NCBI GenBank assembly: GCA_910591455.2
Contig: OU342815.1
Coordinates: 22,171,019-22,235,018, forward strand
Direction: 5' to 3'
Length of the DNA stretch: 64,000 bases
DNA from: Pholis gunnellus
Taxonomy: Eukaryota; Chordata; Actinopteri; Perciformes; Pholidae
The notes beneath the pieces are model-generated. The model was not told the DNA's origin. It saw only the letters and a program-made list of their open reading frames with translations, and made no database searches. This document shows positions 11,516 through 23,200 of this stretch, in pieces. Made by a program: the position numbers and the translations under genes. Each line of letters starts with the position of its first letter. Position 1 is the first letter of the stretch.

Positions 11516-12600
11516 CATGTTTCCATGAATCTAAAGGACCGCTGGCAGCATCACTCAGAGGTCACTTAATATAAACAGTGCAGGATTGAATGTGTGCAGC
11601 TCTGCTACTGATATGCCACTCTGGGTTACCAAGTGGGTACCTCTTGTCACAAATGTCTTGCTGAATTAGGTCACTGTGAACTCCACTGCATTAAGCAGCG
11701 GGGTAAGACAGCAATTAGAGCCCCGTTGGATTCCCATCTCTTTTCAGTCACAGCATGTATGCTAAGAGTAAAAGCTGACCAGTCGCTGTACAAACATCCT
11801 CTGCAGCATGCCCCAATGAAATACTTGAATCTGACTGTCTGGCAGGTGTCAGGATATTATCCAAACGCAATCTCACACTGCAGACCATGTTGCACTTCTG
11901 ATATGAAGCGGGTGATGCTCTGGCAGAGCGGGGTTATACCAAATTGGATGGTGTCACAGAGCTATATCTTCTTCAATTTCGGACCCGCCACTTTTTCCTC
12001 AAAGGGTCAGCGCTCTCAAGGTGATTTTAAATTGGTCAACACTGTCTCGCTCACTGCTGGTGCATTTATTAACTTAGACCGTTTTGGTCTGCTGAATTAA
12101 TAATAACGACTCATTATTAAGAAATGTACCAACAGCAGATGAGACGGCTTGCAGGAGTTGGTAGTTTTTATTCAAGGTGTGCTTTCCTCCGATGCACCTT
12201 TCACATATTTGAGTTGTGCAGAGGCTTTTTCAATTTTTTGGGGGAAATTGGTTTTCTACATGTTGAACTCTACATGTCAGCTCCACATGGATTTTCCTCA
12301 CCTCGAGCGATGTCAAATGACATTGTGACACACACCCTCACTTACATGTAAGACGGCTGCAGCTGTAGAGGAGGTGGTGCTTCTTTTAGTGTGTTCAGGT
12401 GTCCTGTGAGTATTTATTAAAGTGATCAAGAAACACTCAGAGGTGAGGACAGCGTGTTGATGGAAGGTTCTTCAGAGGAGGCTGTGTGGAACAAATGTGA
12501 ACCCTACTGACCGAACCCTCACCCCTGTGTCATGCACATCAGCTCAGGGTCAATGGCCCAATAAGTGACTGACTGGATAAGGAACAGAGCATTTTTCGGT
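11516..12600. other. Non-coding stretch with the window's longest open frame, no gene supported
   Basis: A plus-strand frame of about 155 codons spans 11633-12100 but opens with GTG rather than ATG. Its residues show no domain, repeat or signal peptide. Frames this long are expected by chance in 64 kb. No repeat recognised. Confidence 0.45.
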
Positions 12601-12601
12601 G

Positions 12602-12819
12602 ATGGACTTGCATATATAGAGCGCCTTTTCTAGTCTTCCGACCAGTCAAATACACGTTCCTACACCGATGGCAGAGGCTGCCATACAAAGCTACAACCGA
12701 CTTGGTGTTCAGTATCTCACCCAAGGACACTTAGACATGCTGACTGGAGAAGCCGAGGATCGAACGGCCAATCTTCCAGCTTAGTGGGCGAGCCACTCTA
12801 CCTTCTGAGCCACAGTCGA
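12602..12819 (-). mobile_element. tRNA-derived SINE, nearly full length, minus strand
   Basis: Read on the minus strand it starts with CGACTGTGGCTCAGAAGG, continues with GGTAGAGTGG and CCGTTCGATCC, then AAGTGTCCTTGGG and GCAGCCTCTGCCATCGGTGT, and ends with GACTGGTCGGAAGACTAG and AAAAGGCGCTCTATATATGC. The head has tRNA-like A and B boxes; the 3' end is the familiar teleost tail that a partner LINE is thought to recognise. Sister copies are at 45.7 and 56.3-56.6 kb. It resembles the AFC/HpaI-type SINEs of fishes, but the family label is from memory. Confidence 0.85.
12757..12814 (-). promoter_or_regulatory. Internal RNA polymerase III promoter of the SINE (A and B boxes)
   Basis: On the minus strand TGTGGCTCAGAAGGTAGAG (12796-12814) fits the tRNA A box, and GTTCGATCC (12757-12765) is a standard B-box core. 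The two lie at normal tRNA spacing. Both look intact, so this copy could in principle be transcribed by pol III; whether it is cannot be told from sequence. Confidence 0.7.
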
Positions 12820-12829
12820 TGGCTGCTGG

Positions 12830-13160
12830 ATGAGAACTGCTTGTGAAAAACTGCACTATCATAGAAAAAAAAAAGCCATATTCATAACACGGCAGGTTTT
12901 TGCTATAAGTGTCCTTGACAGTGTTCTCCAGGTGGTTCAATAACTTCGGCTCAGGTCACAAATGAGACATTGATTTATTGAAGAGGCCTTTTTTTTTCCA
13001 ATTGTTGTTGGCCCATCAGGACATGAGGTAGGTCACTTTCTTTCTTTTAAATGTAATCGTTATTGACTGTAAAAAGGTGAAGGGGTCATGGATTTTAACC
13101 AATTTAAAGGAAGAACAGTTTCCACGGAGGTTTTAGTAATATTTGTTTTTTATAATCCCA
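12830..13160. other. Non-coding stretch, nothing recognised
   Basis: AT-rich sequence with short A and T runs between the SINE and the inverted-repeat element. No features recognised. Confidence 0.4.
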
Positions 13161-13162
13161 AT

Positions 13163-13513
13163 TGAAGGGATAGTGGGTATTTTGACGTGGGGCTGTATGA
13201 GGTACTTCACCATAGTCAGTGTATTATCCAAACACACCAGTGTATTTAAAACACCTGTTCAGTTTTCCTTCAGAAAGGTCTGTCTGACTGCACGGCACGG
13301 CGGTGAAAATATTTTAAGTATAGCGTACACTTGAACTGATATTGGTTATTTTTAGGTGTCTAAAATACCTTTTGCTCCTGCCCCCCGTCCACATAAGTAC
13401 ATTGATTTGCTCCCGTGCTGGTTCTCCAAACTCCATCTACTGTAGTAATACACGGACTCTGGAGAAGTACCAAATACAACCCCACTTCAAAACACCAGAA
13501 CTATCCCTTTCAT
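13163..13513. mobile_element. ~350-bp MITE-like element with ~64-bp terminal inverted repeats
   Basis: The left end GAAGGGATAGTGGGTATTTT, then GTGGGGCTGTATGAGGTACT, then CATAGTCAGTGTATTA is repeated in inverted orientation at the right end; its reverse complement reads GAAAGGGATAGTTCTGGTGT, then GTGGGGTTGTATTTGGTACT, then CAGAGTCCGTGTATTA. The arms differ at about a quarter of positions. The interior (AGGTGTCTAAAATACCTTTT and neighbours) has no coding potential. Dispersed copies of this element are familiar from percomorph genomes. No clear target-site duplication could be fixed, so the superfamily is open. Confidence 0.75.
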
Positions 13514-13519
13514 CTTTTG

Positions 13520-14825
13520 CCATTAACATTGATTTGAAGTCGCAATTCCAAAAGCAGAGCAGTGGCACATGGTGGTAAAATAACCCTGCTGTGGGTCGAG
13601 AGAGAATGCCTTTTACTAAATATATATTTATCATTGTCCTGCGTAGAGCTGAGTGTGTAATACCTGAAAACAGCATCCTGTCCTGGTTGATAATGTAAGT
13701 GCCATTTTACTTTATGAGCTCACACTACTGGTATATTTGCATTCAGACTACCTCCGATTTAATATTGCATAATATTGCAGCTGCCAAGTGCCAAGAAGAG
13801 TCCCCATTTGGAGGAAGATGGGCAGAGTTAAACAGTCACTATGACGGAGTGAATTGGGACGGCAGTACATTTCCTCGATGAACATGTAATCGGAAAAGGG
13901 GACGGTTCAAAACGAAGTAAAAATGAGATGCGGCAGTTGAGGAAAAGAGGGCCTTATCGTTGGGAGCAGACACGGTGATTACGGTGTGGGATGTAAGTCT
14001 TATGAAGGGCGGTAAAGGATGGAGGTGAGCGGTGCAGCTCAGTGTAAGTCAGGACGGACTCCGCTCTAATCTAACAGAGCTGCATCGGTCGCTGCAGGAT
14101 CTGAAAGCCTCAAGAAGAGCAAAACACTTGATCGTTTCACTGTCAATTTAACACCTTCTCTAAATGAAGATGCATCCAACTGTTGCTTTGTGTGAATCAT
14201 CTTTAACAACTGAGCAGAGCTGACTCAGTCCACTAAGTTCTTGGCTCAGTGTGCAGCTTTTCTGATTCTGAAACAAGACAAAGGGAGTCGTGCATTCCAC
14301 CTCATTCTCTGGCAAACAGTGCCGGTGACAAATGGTGCTTTAAGCAGATGATTAAAGCCAATGTCCCTTTGTCATATTCACCGTGGCTAAATGACGTACG
14401 TGATCAATCCTTTGCAATTGCTCCTCAACAGATGACGCTCAAGAAAGCACTTGAAGTATTAAAGCTGATTTTTGGAATCCCCTTGTTGTAGAAAATAGGG
14501 CGATTCATCTTGACGCATACTAAATTGGCCTTTTTTCTCCGTTACGCGGTGCATCTAAAAAGCAATACAATTGATTAATTGTGTAATTACAGCCACTTTT
14601 ATCTCGCTGCAGCAACTCATGCATGTTAAGGGTTCTAGAGCGGGGGATGCTTCGTAAACGGAAGGCCCCCAAACCTTTTAAGACATAATAATGTTTTAGT
14701 ACCTTCTATAAAGGTTTTTATTTTAAGTTTTAAAGACTCTAGCTCTACATATTGTATGAAGGCGAAGCCTTGTCATAAGTGACAACTGAAATCATAAAAA
14801 TTACATTATAAGTTCATCATTACAT
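13520..14825. other. Non-coding stretch, nothing recognised
   Basis: No repeats or genes recognised. Short frames (for example 14249-14491) lack domain features. Confidence 0.4.
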
Positions 14826-14880
14826 ATTAAGTTGTATTTGTACAGCACCTTTCATACAGGAAATGCAGCGGTAGACAATT
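14826..14880 (-). repeat. Short tail fragment of a dispersed repeat
   Basis: The string TACAGCACCTTTCATACAGG, followed by AAATGCAGC, is the reverse complement of a common fish retroposon tail (…CTGTATGAAAGGTGCTGTAC). It is too short for a firm family call. Confidence 0.35.
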
Positions 14881-16400
14881 CTAAGACATACATGTATTTA
14901 TTTAGGTAAATGCAAAGACTGCAGAGGGAATGGAAGAAGATTAGACTAATGGAGGTAATGGCTGAACATCAGATCATTAAATGCTATTTTCTAATGTATA
15001 TTGGACTAAACAGGTGAGCATACTATGTAAGTTGAATTTATATACAACAAAAGTCTCATTTTATTTCAATATGCTTGTGTTGTTTACGTTGGTTATCTTT
15101 AGTCTTATTGTTATATTATTTCAATTTGTTTTGATTTATCTTTATACATACATTCATGCTGAATTGTTTGTAAACATAAGAATTGTTATATAAGGAAGCT
15201 GTCAACATAGGTCGCGATACTTTTCGATGCCAAAGAGATAAAAGAACAAAAAGAGAAAATCAGCTCCCATGTTTGCAGCGTGCACGTTATCATCAGCACG
15301 TGCATGAAATCAAGTCAAATACAACATTTTAAAATAATTGCAGCAGAGAAAATGAGATGGAAATGAAAAAAAACACTCAATAAAATAAGATTAACATGAC
15401 AATAGCTAAAAATAAGATGAATAGAATGCATACGTTTGCCTTCACACATCACAAAAACAGAGCATGTTCACACACATCTCATCACAAACAAGCAGCTTTG
15501 ATGAGACGCGTAGCAGTTGGAATTGAGGTCGTAGTGGACTCACAACAAGCCAATAAGAACAACGAGGCACTACTTTCTCGTTCAACGTGTGAATTGCAGG
15601 AGCTTCTCGAGTGGCAATATCGTGCTAAGCTCTGCTGAGCCGGGGCTGGTTGTTGCAGTCGCTCCCCCTCCACGTTCAATCACTCGCTCAGCGGAGAGAA
15701 TTGAAACTCTTCCCCGCCCAAACATAATGGATGCAATCAGACCCGATCATCAATCGGTCATACAGCATCAAAATAATAAATAAAAGAGCAGGAAATAAGC
15801 AGCAGGTTATAGAGAAACTGAGCCAGGACTGTGTTCTAGTTTGTGAAAAGGTTGCTCAACACGGTGTTCAAAGAATCATACAATTCACAAAACGACACTA
15901 ATTATTATGGACGTTCTTTTTCAATAAAGTACGTCGCCACACCAGCCATTTAGCAGATATTTAAATATGAATAAAATGAAATTGCCTGTTTTTTATTACA
16001 GGGATGCATTGTCAAAGGCACAGGGCCTTGTTTTGATCGGTGACACAAAGACTAAAATGTTGCTCCAGCACAAAGCCTGCCTGAAATCACAACTCCTGAT
16101 ATGATCAACACAATTATCACATCATGGGGCCTACAAAGAAAAAACACTACCAATAAAATAAATCTCCAGCTGAGTGAAAATTACAAACAGAAAAATCCAC
16201 ACAATGCATCTACTTAAAAGTTTGTACAGGAAGTAGTTATAAACATATTATAACATCAAATGTATCAAATAATATATGCGTCCGGTCCACATCATTCTAT
16301 TTTAAAAAGTAGATATTGTTCAGGTATTCCATATCTTTCTGTCATTTTATATCAGGATTTTCATCCACATCACATCTTCTGTGTGATTCTTAATTAGGTC
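14881..16400. other. Non-coding stretch, nothing recognised
   Basis: AT-rich, with no recognisable element. Hydrophobic short frames at 14981-15193 reflect T-rich composition. Opposing frames at 15396-15783 are shadows of each other. Confidence 0.4.
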
Positions 16401-16409
16401 TTTTAATGT

Positions 16410-16740
16410 GTTGTGTAACAAATTTCAACTTTGGCGAAACAGAAGTGATGTGAACGCAGGTGAAGCGCGTTCCCTCGGTGAGCGCGACCTGGATGTTTGT
16501 GTTGCCATACTGGAAGAAACCCCCTCTTTCATTGAGCGGAGTGCCGACTTGATGTTCTTGGATCTGTTTGGAAGCTCCTCGAGAACAACATCGAACCCTA
16601 AATTTGATCCCGCTGGCCTGGACGGCGCCTGGCATGGGAGCTTCGCCGCCTGCGGTGTGTGACTGTGTGTGTGTGTGTGTGTGTGTGTGAATGTGAGGTC
16701 AATTGTAAAGCACTTTGTCTGCTTCGCACTATAAATACAC
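16410..16740 (+). repeat. SINE/LINE-type tail with (TG)13, upstream part unrecognised
   Basis: The 3' portion GGCATGGGAGCTTCGCCGCC, GCGGTGTGTGACTGTG, then a (TG)n tract at 16664-16689, and TTGTAAAGCACTTTGTCTGC with ACTATAAATAC is a diverged copy of the common fish tail in which GGCAGC..CTGCCATCGGTGTGTGAATG precedes TGTAAAGCGCTTTG. The upstream 200 bp is GC-richer and opens an 84-codon frame (16408-16662) with no recognisable domain; it may be the body of an element I do not know. Confidence 0.5.
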
Positions 16741-17429
16741 TGTGTCAAAATCGACACAATTTGTTCAATAACGCATACTGTGCTCGCTTTACACAGTGCC
16801 CCATTAGTAGTTATTTTTTATATTACAGTTGAGTTATATGATATATGGTTATGTGCTGTTACTCTTTTCTAACTTTTAAATAAACGTCACTATTTGTTGC
16901 TGATTGTTAGATTATCTTGAAGCAGTGTCATTTTGAGCAACAAACAGACAGTTTTGAGGTCAAACTTGAGCTTTTTAGTAAAATAACCCTTTGATGGTGG
17001 AGAATGTTAACCCCACGTAACCCCATGATTGTGTGATTATGTTGTTGCTATATTGATATGTAGACGGCAGCCCTTTTACCGTTTTCTTCAAACTGATGAT
17101 GGAATTTAAAAGACACACAATGACACAGAAGCAGATTTATTCATGAGGAACATTTCTGAGCTGAAGCCTCTCAGGTGGCTCTCTGTTATATTCGTTTTAG
17201 ATTAAGCATCACTTACACGTCTCCAAATTTGTATGATCAGGTGTTACATTTTCATTATTTCAAATGAAGAAAAACAGTCTATTCTCTCTGCATATGCAGA
17301 ATGAAAAGCAAGGAAGCAGACTGTCCTCCCCACCAAAAAACGTCACATAGGTGATGCAGTATAAAGTGACGAATGGGAAAAACAAACAAACACAGGACTT
17401 TCACCCAGGCAGGCTGTTCTCATCCAATA
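16741..17429. other. Non-coding stretch, nothing recognised
   Basis: AT-rich sequence with no repeat or gene recognised. Confidence 0.4.
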
Positions 17430-18010
17430 TTCTCAGCTATAACTACGAAACATATTGCACCGTCATTCATAGATATCCTGCAAAATCATTATGTATGTTA
17501 TTCACGTAATCGTGGACGAAGAAGTGTAAAGACCGCAAAGACCCGCGTGGAACGAGAAGTCAATGTTGCTTTAGTTGTCACGTCACTTGGTAACTTCAGT
17601 AACGGTACTTCCATAGTTATTTTAACCCAAACAAACATATTCTCCTAAACCAAACTATATTGTTCACCGTGAAGACGGAACTTTATTTTGAAAAGCATGC
17701 GTGTAATGAGTGGAGTTTCACTGGTATTTCGTAGGAAAACGCACGAAAAATGAGGAGTAACTTCTCCTCAGATATCATACGAACCGTTGTTTCAGGATAC
17801 GTTGACTCAGGAGACTTCTCTCTGTGTCCCATGTGAAAGTCAACATTGACTTACTGAAATTACGAAACTTTCGTAACGTAGCAAATGTTAAATGAAACTA
17901 TGATCTTTCCCTAAACCTAACCAAGTAGTTCTGTTTCAATTCACAACGTTAGCCACATGTTTTAAAAACTGTTTCACTGCAGCAGGTATTCTTGTGCGAG
18001 TCGTTGCACA
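17430..18010. repeat. TACGAA / CTAAACCTAACC dispersed repeat
   Basis: It contains CTACGAAACATATTGCACCG and TCATTCATAGATATC (mate of 7172-7194), the palindromic TTACGAAACTTTCGTAA near 17867-17883, CCCTAAACCTAACCAAGTAG near 17911-17930, and CACTGCAGCAGGTATTCTTG. These motifs occur together, in this order, in an abundant fish repeat I recognise without a secure name. The several short inverted motifs could extrude as cruciforms, but no open reading frame of note is present. Confidence 0.55.
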
Positions 18011-19660
18011 ACTTATCCGGTATGAGGACGAGTTGCAAGGGTACAGCAAACTTAGAATGTCTTTAAAGTTATTTTTCATGTTTTCAATGATTAAAGGGCA
18101 TCGCGAAACAGCCCGGAAGATTGATGCTGAAAGCCTTTACTGAATCCGGATGAACTCCATTGAGAGTTTGTCTGTTCTCTGAAGTTTGCCAAGTTGTAAA
18201 GGTCAACAGCTCCTGTGCTGCTTTAGCAGTCTGGTTCCGCTATCTGAGGGCCATTTCTGTACATAATGGACAGCTGCAGGACACTCACTGCACCGCCACT
18301 TGGACTTTGATAAACCGGATGATGGATAGCGGTGTCAAGTCAGGCATGAGTGAGCCCCCCCAAGATGCACCCCTGCACTCTTTTACAGTGAGGCCAGGCA
18401 CTGACATCAGCAGCATTAAGCCACACGGTGCACTATCCCTCCCAGCATTCACGTCACAATGCCTCACATCAGCGTTTTTTACTTATGCATGTATCGTCCG
18501 AGTGACATTAGGCTTCAAATCTCGCTGTAGATGAAACAGAATATGGACGGAAATATGTTTTAATTCAAAACAGAGATGAGATGTTTAAAGATGTGTATTT
18601 TGGGAAATCACTGTCTTCACTGCAACAGCCCTGCAGATTAAAAGGAATGTGCCAAATGCTTTGGAAAGAAGCAGAGCTACACTCCTCTGCTGAAGTGTAA
18701 GGCATCGAGTAAAGTATGTGCTGCTCAACAGATTCACCTTTCTGTTATCGGAACTTGACAGTAAAAAAGTAATTTCGGTCCACGTTTTGTCATTTTTGTG
18801 GCTCTGGGTGCCATAATTCTCCAATTCAGCTTCACCTTTTTTTGTATAGCCCCGTTCCCAGAGCTGCAAAAGCGGAGGCATGCTTGCATCTACCAAGCAG
18901 AAACTGACGCATTCATTTTTGCTGGCTGATACTAGCACCACTTTTTTCTTTTTGCCTCACAAGCAACTGAAGAATAGCAACGTCAGTCAAATCCATCTAT
19001 CACGTCCGATAGATGGACGTCTGCCCAACACTTGTCCGGGAACGAGATGGCTCGACAACAACTGGCCAGATTGCTGAACGTTGTTGTGGATGTTCATGGT
19101 CTCCAGCCGGGAAACCGTTCTCACAGGAAAAATCTAATTCTGTCAAGAAACATCCTCAGCGCCTCAGAGGATGAACACCTTTCATTACTCTGGTGCTGTT
19201 CTCCATAATCTCTTATGGGATAAATCCTCATGTTAATTATTCTTTATCTCACCACCTTCAGAACAAACTCTTAAGTTTGCACTCAATTGACTTTATTTCT
19301 GCTGCAAATGTTTGCTCCTTTGTACATTTCTCTGCTGCTAATACTTGTGAAGCTGTACGCAACAACATAGACAAAGTCTCAAGACCTGGCTTTTGAATAC
19401 TCAGACATGAACATTTTTTGGTGGATGGTGGTTATATTATCATTGTTGTTGATATAGGAATTACACACAGATAGAAAAGTGAGGGCGGATACAAGTAAAC
19501 AACATATAGAATACTGAAATAGAGAGGTTAACTGTAGATGTGTGAAGTATAATCGTCCTTTTGGAGTCATAAACATATTTGAATCCTTACTGATATTCAT
19601 GGAAACAGTAATAATGGAAGCAAACACAAGGACTGTGGGTAGAAAGGGAAAAAAACGAGT
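18011..19660. other. Non-coding stretch, nothing recognised
   Basis: Frames of 118-124 codons on opposite strands (18160-18534 plus, 18585-18941 minus) have no domain signature. A short palindromic patch CGTCCGATAGATGGACG occurs near 19004-19020. No repeats identified. Confidence 0.4.
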
Positions 19661-19662
19661 GG

Positions 19663-19799
19663 ATGAATGAATGAATGAATAAATAGAAATGAATAAGGGG
19701 AGAAAGAAATTTCAATAAATCATCATGCGACAATAATATGATATTCTAATAATATTCTAATATAATATTCTCCTAATAATCTTTTTAGCAGTTTCAGTG

Positions 19800-19834
<35 letters not shown>
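19663..19834. repeat. Microsatellites: (GAAT)n and (TG)17
   Basis: A short GAAT run (about 19663-19684) is followed by AT-rich TAATATTCTAA repeats near 19735-19780 and a clean (TG)17 at 19801-19834. All are read directly. Confidence 0.9.
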
Positions 19835-19836
<2 letters not shown>

Positions 19837-20639
19837 TGTGTTTGCCTCGAAAGAGTGTTAGTGTCTGCAATAGTATGTACGGTCCTATTTATGTTTGTGT
19901 ATGTATGTTAATGTCTATGAATGTTGTCTGCTTGGGTCTATTGATGCAGTGGCTCAACAGCAGCTCAAGAGATTTAAGGCATTTTGAATACTTCTCATTA
20001 AATTGTTCAAATGGTTGTTTGTAATGCTGACTTTAGATCTAAGTTCTGTTATTCTAATATAAGTTCCTTGGCAATAGTTGGGGCTGCCAGTGTTGTTATT
20101 GTTGGTACTGGTGGCTAACCTGCGGCTAACTTCTTCTCAGTTACGTATGTAGAAGTGATGTTTGTGAGCTGTTTTCAGTACTTATGTTTATGTTTTACTG
20201 ACTTTACATACTTATTTAAAGCCCAACCACGATGTTTTTACATTCCTATTGCTTATTGCTGCTCTGCATGCGTCATAACGCGGCTGTAGTCAGTGTTGCT
20301 TCATGTTGCTTGTACTGAATAGTGCGTCCTGTTGATGTATTACTGTAATAATAAGTAGAAAACTAGCCAGCTGCCTAACACTTGCACACATTTGTGATAT
20401 ATATGTATACATTTATTTCTTGTGACATTTGCTTAAATATATCTACATCATTCGGATAACAAATGCACGTCAGATATTGTATCAGCATTACTGAATCATT
20501 GTGCGAGTCCACAATATTCATGTTTCCCTTTCAGTAGTTTGTGTGGGGGGGCGTGTAGCACCCGAGATAATTACTGCTGTCAATCATGAAACATGATTTA
20601 ATGAGCTCTTCGACCCCCACATAGCCCTCGCATACTAGA
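19835..20639. other. Non-coding stretch, nothing recognised
   Basis: No element recognised. Moderately AT-rich, with no frame of note. Confidence 0.4.
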
Positions 20640-20665
20640 ATATATATATATATATATATATATAT
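20640..20665. repeat. (TA)13 microsatellite
   Basis: An uninterrupted AT/TA alternation read directly. Comparable short (TA)n tracts occur at 31412-31434 and 42472-42498. Confidence 0.95.
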
Positions 20666-20789
20666 GATTTGATGTCATCTTTACATAGACGGAAGTTACC
20701 TCAGGCAACATTTTTCATGCACAGGAGATTATTTAACTTTGTCTATTTGTGTCTGTAGATTTCTGTACAAATTATTGTCTTAATGTGAG

Positions 20790-21130
20790 TGATGAAGTGG
20801 TGAAGGTTCATGGTGATCTCTATGAGTTCATGTGTTGACCCTCTTCACCTGTAGAGTCTCTAAACGTCTGTAATGAACTAAACTTAAAGGACGTTTTCTC
20901 TGAATGAGTTTGTTCTCAGACTCTGATGATAAATCTCCACTTCAGCAGCTCTTACACACACCAAACTTTACACGTTCACTCCTCTCTATGTGCTGAAGGT
21001 TCACACAGAGGGGTTTGTTCATATATCATTTATAGTCTGATTTATACAACATTTTATTCAAAAAAGAAAATGGCCAAAACATTTTTTTATGGCTGTTAAA
21101 AGTATTTTTGGATTTATGGAGTGATACAAA
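20790..21130 (+). repeat. Abundant teleost dispersed repeat
   Basis: The segment GAGTTCATGTGTTGACCCTC, then GAGTCTCTAAACGTCTGTAA, then TCAGACTCTGATGATAAATC, then CCTCTCTATGTGCTGAAGGT and TTTATAGTCTGATTTATACA is familiar from many percomorph genomes in multiple copies. It has no coding potential; the family and superfamily are not known to me. The 3' boundary is uncertain. Confidence 0.55.
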
Positions 21131-22900
21131 GAGATATCAAAAACTCCCCTCTGTAAAACACCACGTCAACAAAATGAAACAAGAATTTTGAACTTGGCTT
21201 TCTCAAATGTTCAGCATTTCTGTTCTAGAAATTCATGCCAATCAGCACATATTTAATAAGACAATGCCTCAAAAAAAATGGTCTTACTGGAAAACTTTCA
21301 TGTCGACATCTGTTCGTTAAATCTTTAGCTTAAATGTCTGAACTATAGATGTGTTGAGAATCTTTCTAGTTTGTATTGTTTAATGGCTGAATTACATTTG
21401 TGTTCATGTAAACAAAACAGACTGCCTTCCATCATGACCCAATTAACCTTCATCACAACTCAGATGTAGATTTTCTGATCTGCCGTCTCTCATTAAGGTC
21501 ACACTACGTTCAGGAAACTAATACTACCGTGTGAAGGATAGCCGTTGGTTCTCCTCTCACCACCAACTGCATGAAGCACAGCCCCGGCTATAATCCTGCA
21601 ATCTTTAAAAGTTAAAGCACAGTTCCTATCTTGGCAGTCAGTCTGTTTTCATCTGACAAATTGTCACTTACAAAAATCTCATTTCCTCTCTTCCGCCTTA
21701 CTTCCATGTTTACTTGGAAATACTGACATTTTGAGGGAAACGGCTTAAAGATGGGAACGCCTGGCTGCTAATCATTAAGATATGTCAAATAATACAGCAA
21801 AGAGAATTTCTTTTCAAGGGATCAGCTAAATGAGGCAGCAGGAAGGAAAAAAACATTGCCAATTGTGGAAACTAGGGCAGAACTTATTGAGCCTCAGAAC
21901 TTGAGCTCTGATAAAAAGGTTTCCAAATGGCTTGGTTTGTTTTGCTGTGTTTCTGTCTGTGAAATTAACTCGAGATGATAGTGTCATCCAATTACCCAAG
22001 AAGTTTGCAAGCGGGGCATCCCTGCATATTATTTGGATTAATTGGACTCAAAATAAACACCAGTGGCTGTTTGGGTGCAACCTCCTGAGCTGACCAATAT
22101 GAGATGTTAGCTCAACAGTGTCCACAGAGGGAAAGGGCTTCCGTAATTAATTTACTGCAGCTTCAAAAGGAGTTGTGAAAAGAGCCTTCCGGAGCTGCGG
22201 ATCAGTTTGCTTCTTTAGCTCTTCAAACCTCTGCGGGGCTATTTCACTGTGGTTTGTCTTTGCCAAGGAGCTGGGCACGGCTTTGAGTGGGGGGCCGGCC
22301 CTTCGGAGGAAGATAATCATCCCCTCTGGTATGATACCAAACACAGCTGGAGTCAGTCATTGGATAATATTTGGTCCCTCTCCTCGTCTATTTGCTAGCT
22401 TGTCACCCCACTGGCAAAGGCAGATGGTAAAAAACTGAATGTGGCAGCTTTTTAACCTCAGCAGACATTGTGTAAACGGTGAAATGACACGGAACATTAG
22501 GTTGGTGGAAGGGACGTGTCAGGACCTCGCGACCGGCTCAGCATGCTGCTCATGTCGGGCAAATTCCACACCTCACACTGTACCTCCAGTGGCGACGCAG
22601 GGAGAGGTGTGCATGTCCAACTTTTACAGGAGAGAGCAGTCTGCGTCCTGTCGCGGACCTGCAATCTGCAATTAATAATCCCCTGTATTTCAATTCATAA
22701 CCAAGATCTTTAGGCAGCTAATCATAACCCTACATTACAATTAATCACCGTTTATTTGCCTTCAATACTTCCCTAACCTAAACCATAACATAGCTGCTAT
22801 CTTGGGCACAAGCACAGACTTTTAAAGCAGCGAAACGCGAAACTCTCGACCGTCTGATATTTTAATGTTGGGTCCACTTCATCAGTCTACGGTGTGTACG
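21131..22900. other. Non-coding stretch, nothing recognised
   Basis: No repeats recognised. Opposing frames of 65-87 codons at 22147-22438 lie in a GC-balanced patch (CTTCAAACCTCTGCGGGG, GGGGCCGGCCCTTCGGAGG) that differs from its AT-rich surroundings. It could be conserved non-coding DNA or an old exon, but no splice sites or motif support a gene. Confidence 0.4.
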
Positions 22901-22904
22901 GCCG

Positions 22905-23060
22905 GATCACCAGGATTGGGAGGGTTACTTTAAAAATGTAACCCGATACACTTACTCAGTACCTTTAAAATGAAGTCCATAGCCCTAATCCAAGCATTAC
23001 ATAATTTCAAGTAATCTGATTGCTTTCCATTGCTTTTGGATTACCTCAATACCAAATATA
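22905..23060 (+). repeat. 'Gggagggttactttaaaa' dispersed repeat fragment
   Basis: TTGGGAGGGTTACTTTAAAA, then TTTCAAGTAATCTGATTGCT and TTTTGGATTAC match a widespread fish repeat whose members read as alternating 'GTTACTTT'/'GTAATCTGATTAC' strings. The copy is diverged; the boundaries are estimates. Confidence 0.45.
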
Positions 23061-23087
23061 CAAATATCAATGAGATGGCTTTTCTTT

Positions 23088-23200
23088 AAACTTAAAGCTA
23101 CGACAAGGAACTTTCATTTTGTGTTGATTCTGGCGGCCCCCTGTGGAGGAAAGTGGTAGTGTTTCCAAGCACCAGGGTCTGACAGTCTAATACGCTCAGT
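23088..23200 (+). repeat. 'Tctggcggccccctgtgg' dispersed repeat fragment
   Basis: GGAACTTTCATTTTGTGTTG, then TCTGGCGGCCCCCTGTGG and AAAGTGGTAGTGTTTCC form a hallmark string of a common teleost repeat. Only about 110 bp is clearly part of it. Confidence 0.5.

Noticed and set aside
11633..12100. Longest open frame in the window (about 155 codons)
   Set aside because: Starts with GTG, has no recognisable domain, repeat or signal sequence, and is of a length expected by chance in 64 kb of eukaryotic DNA.
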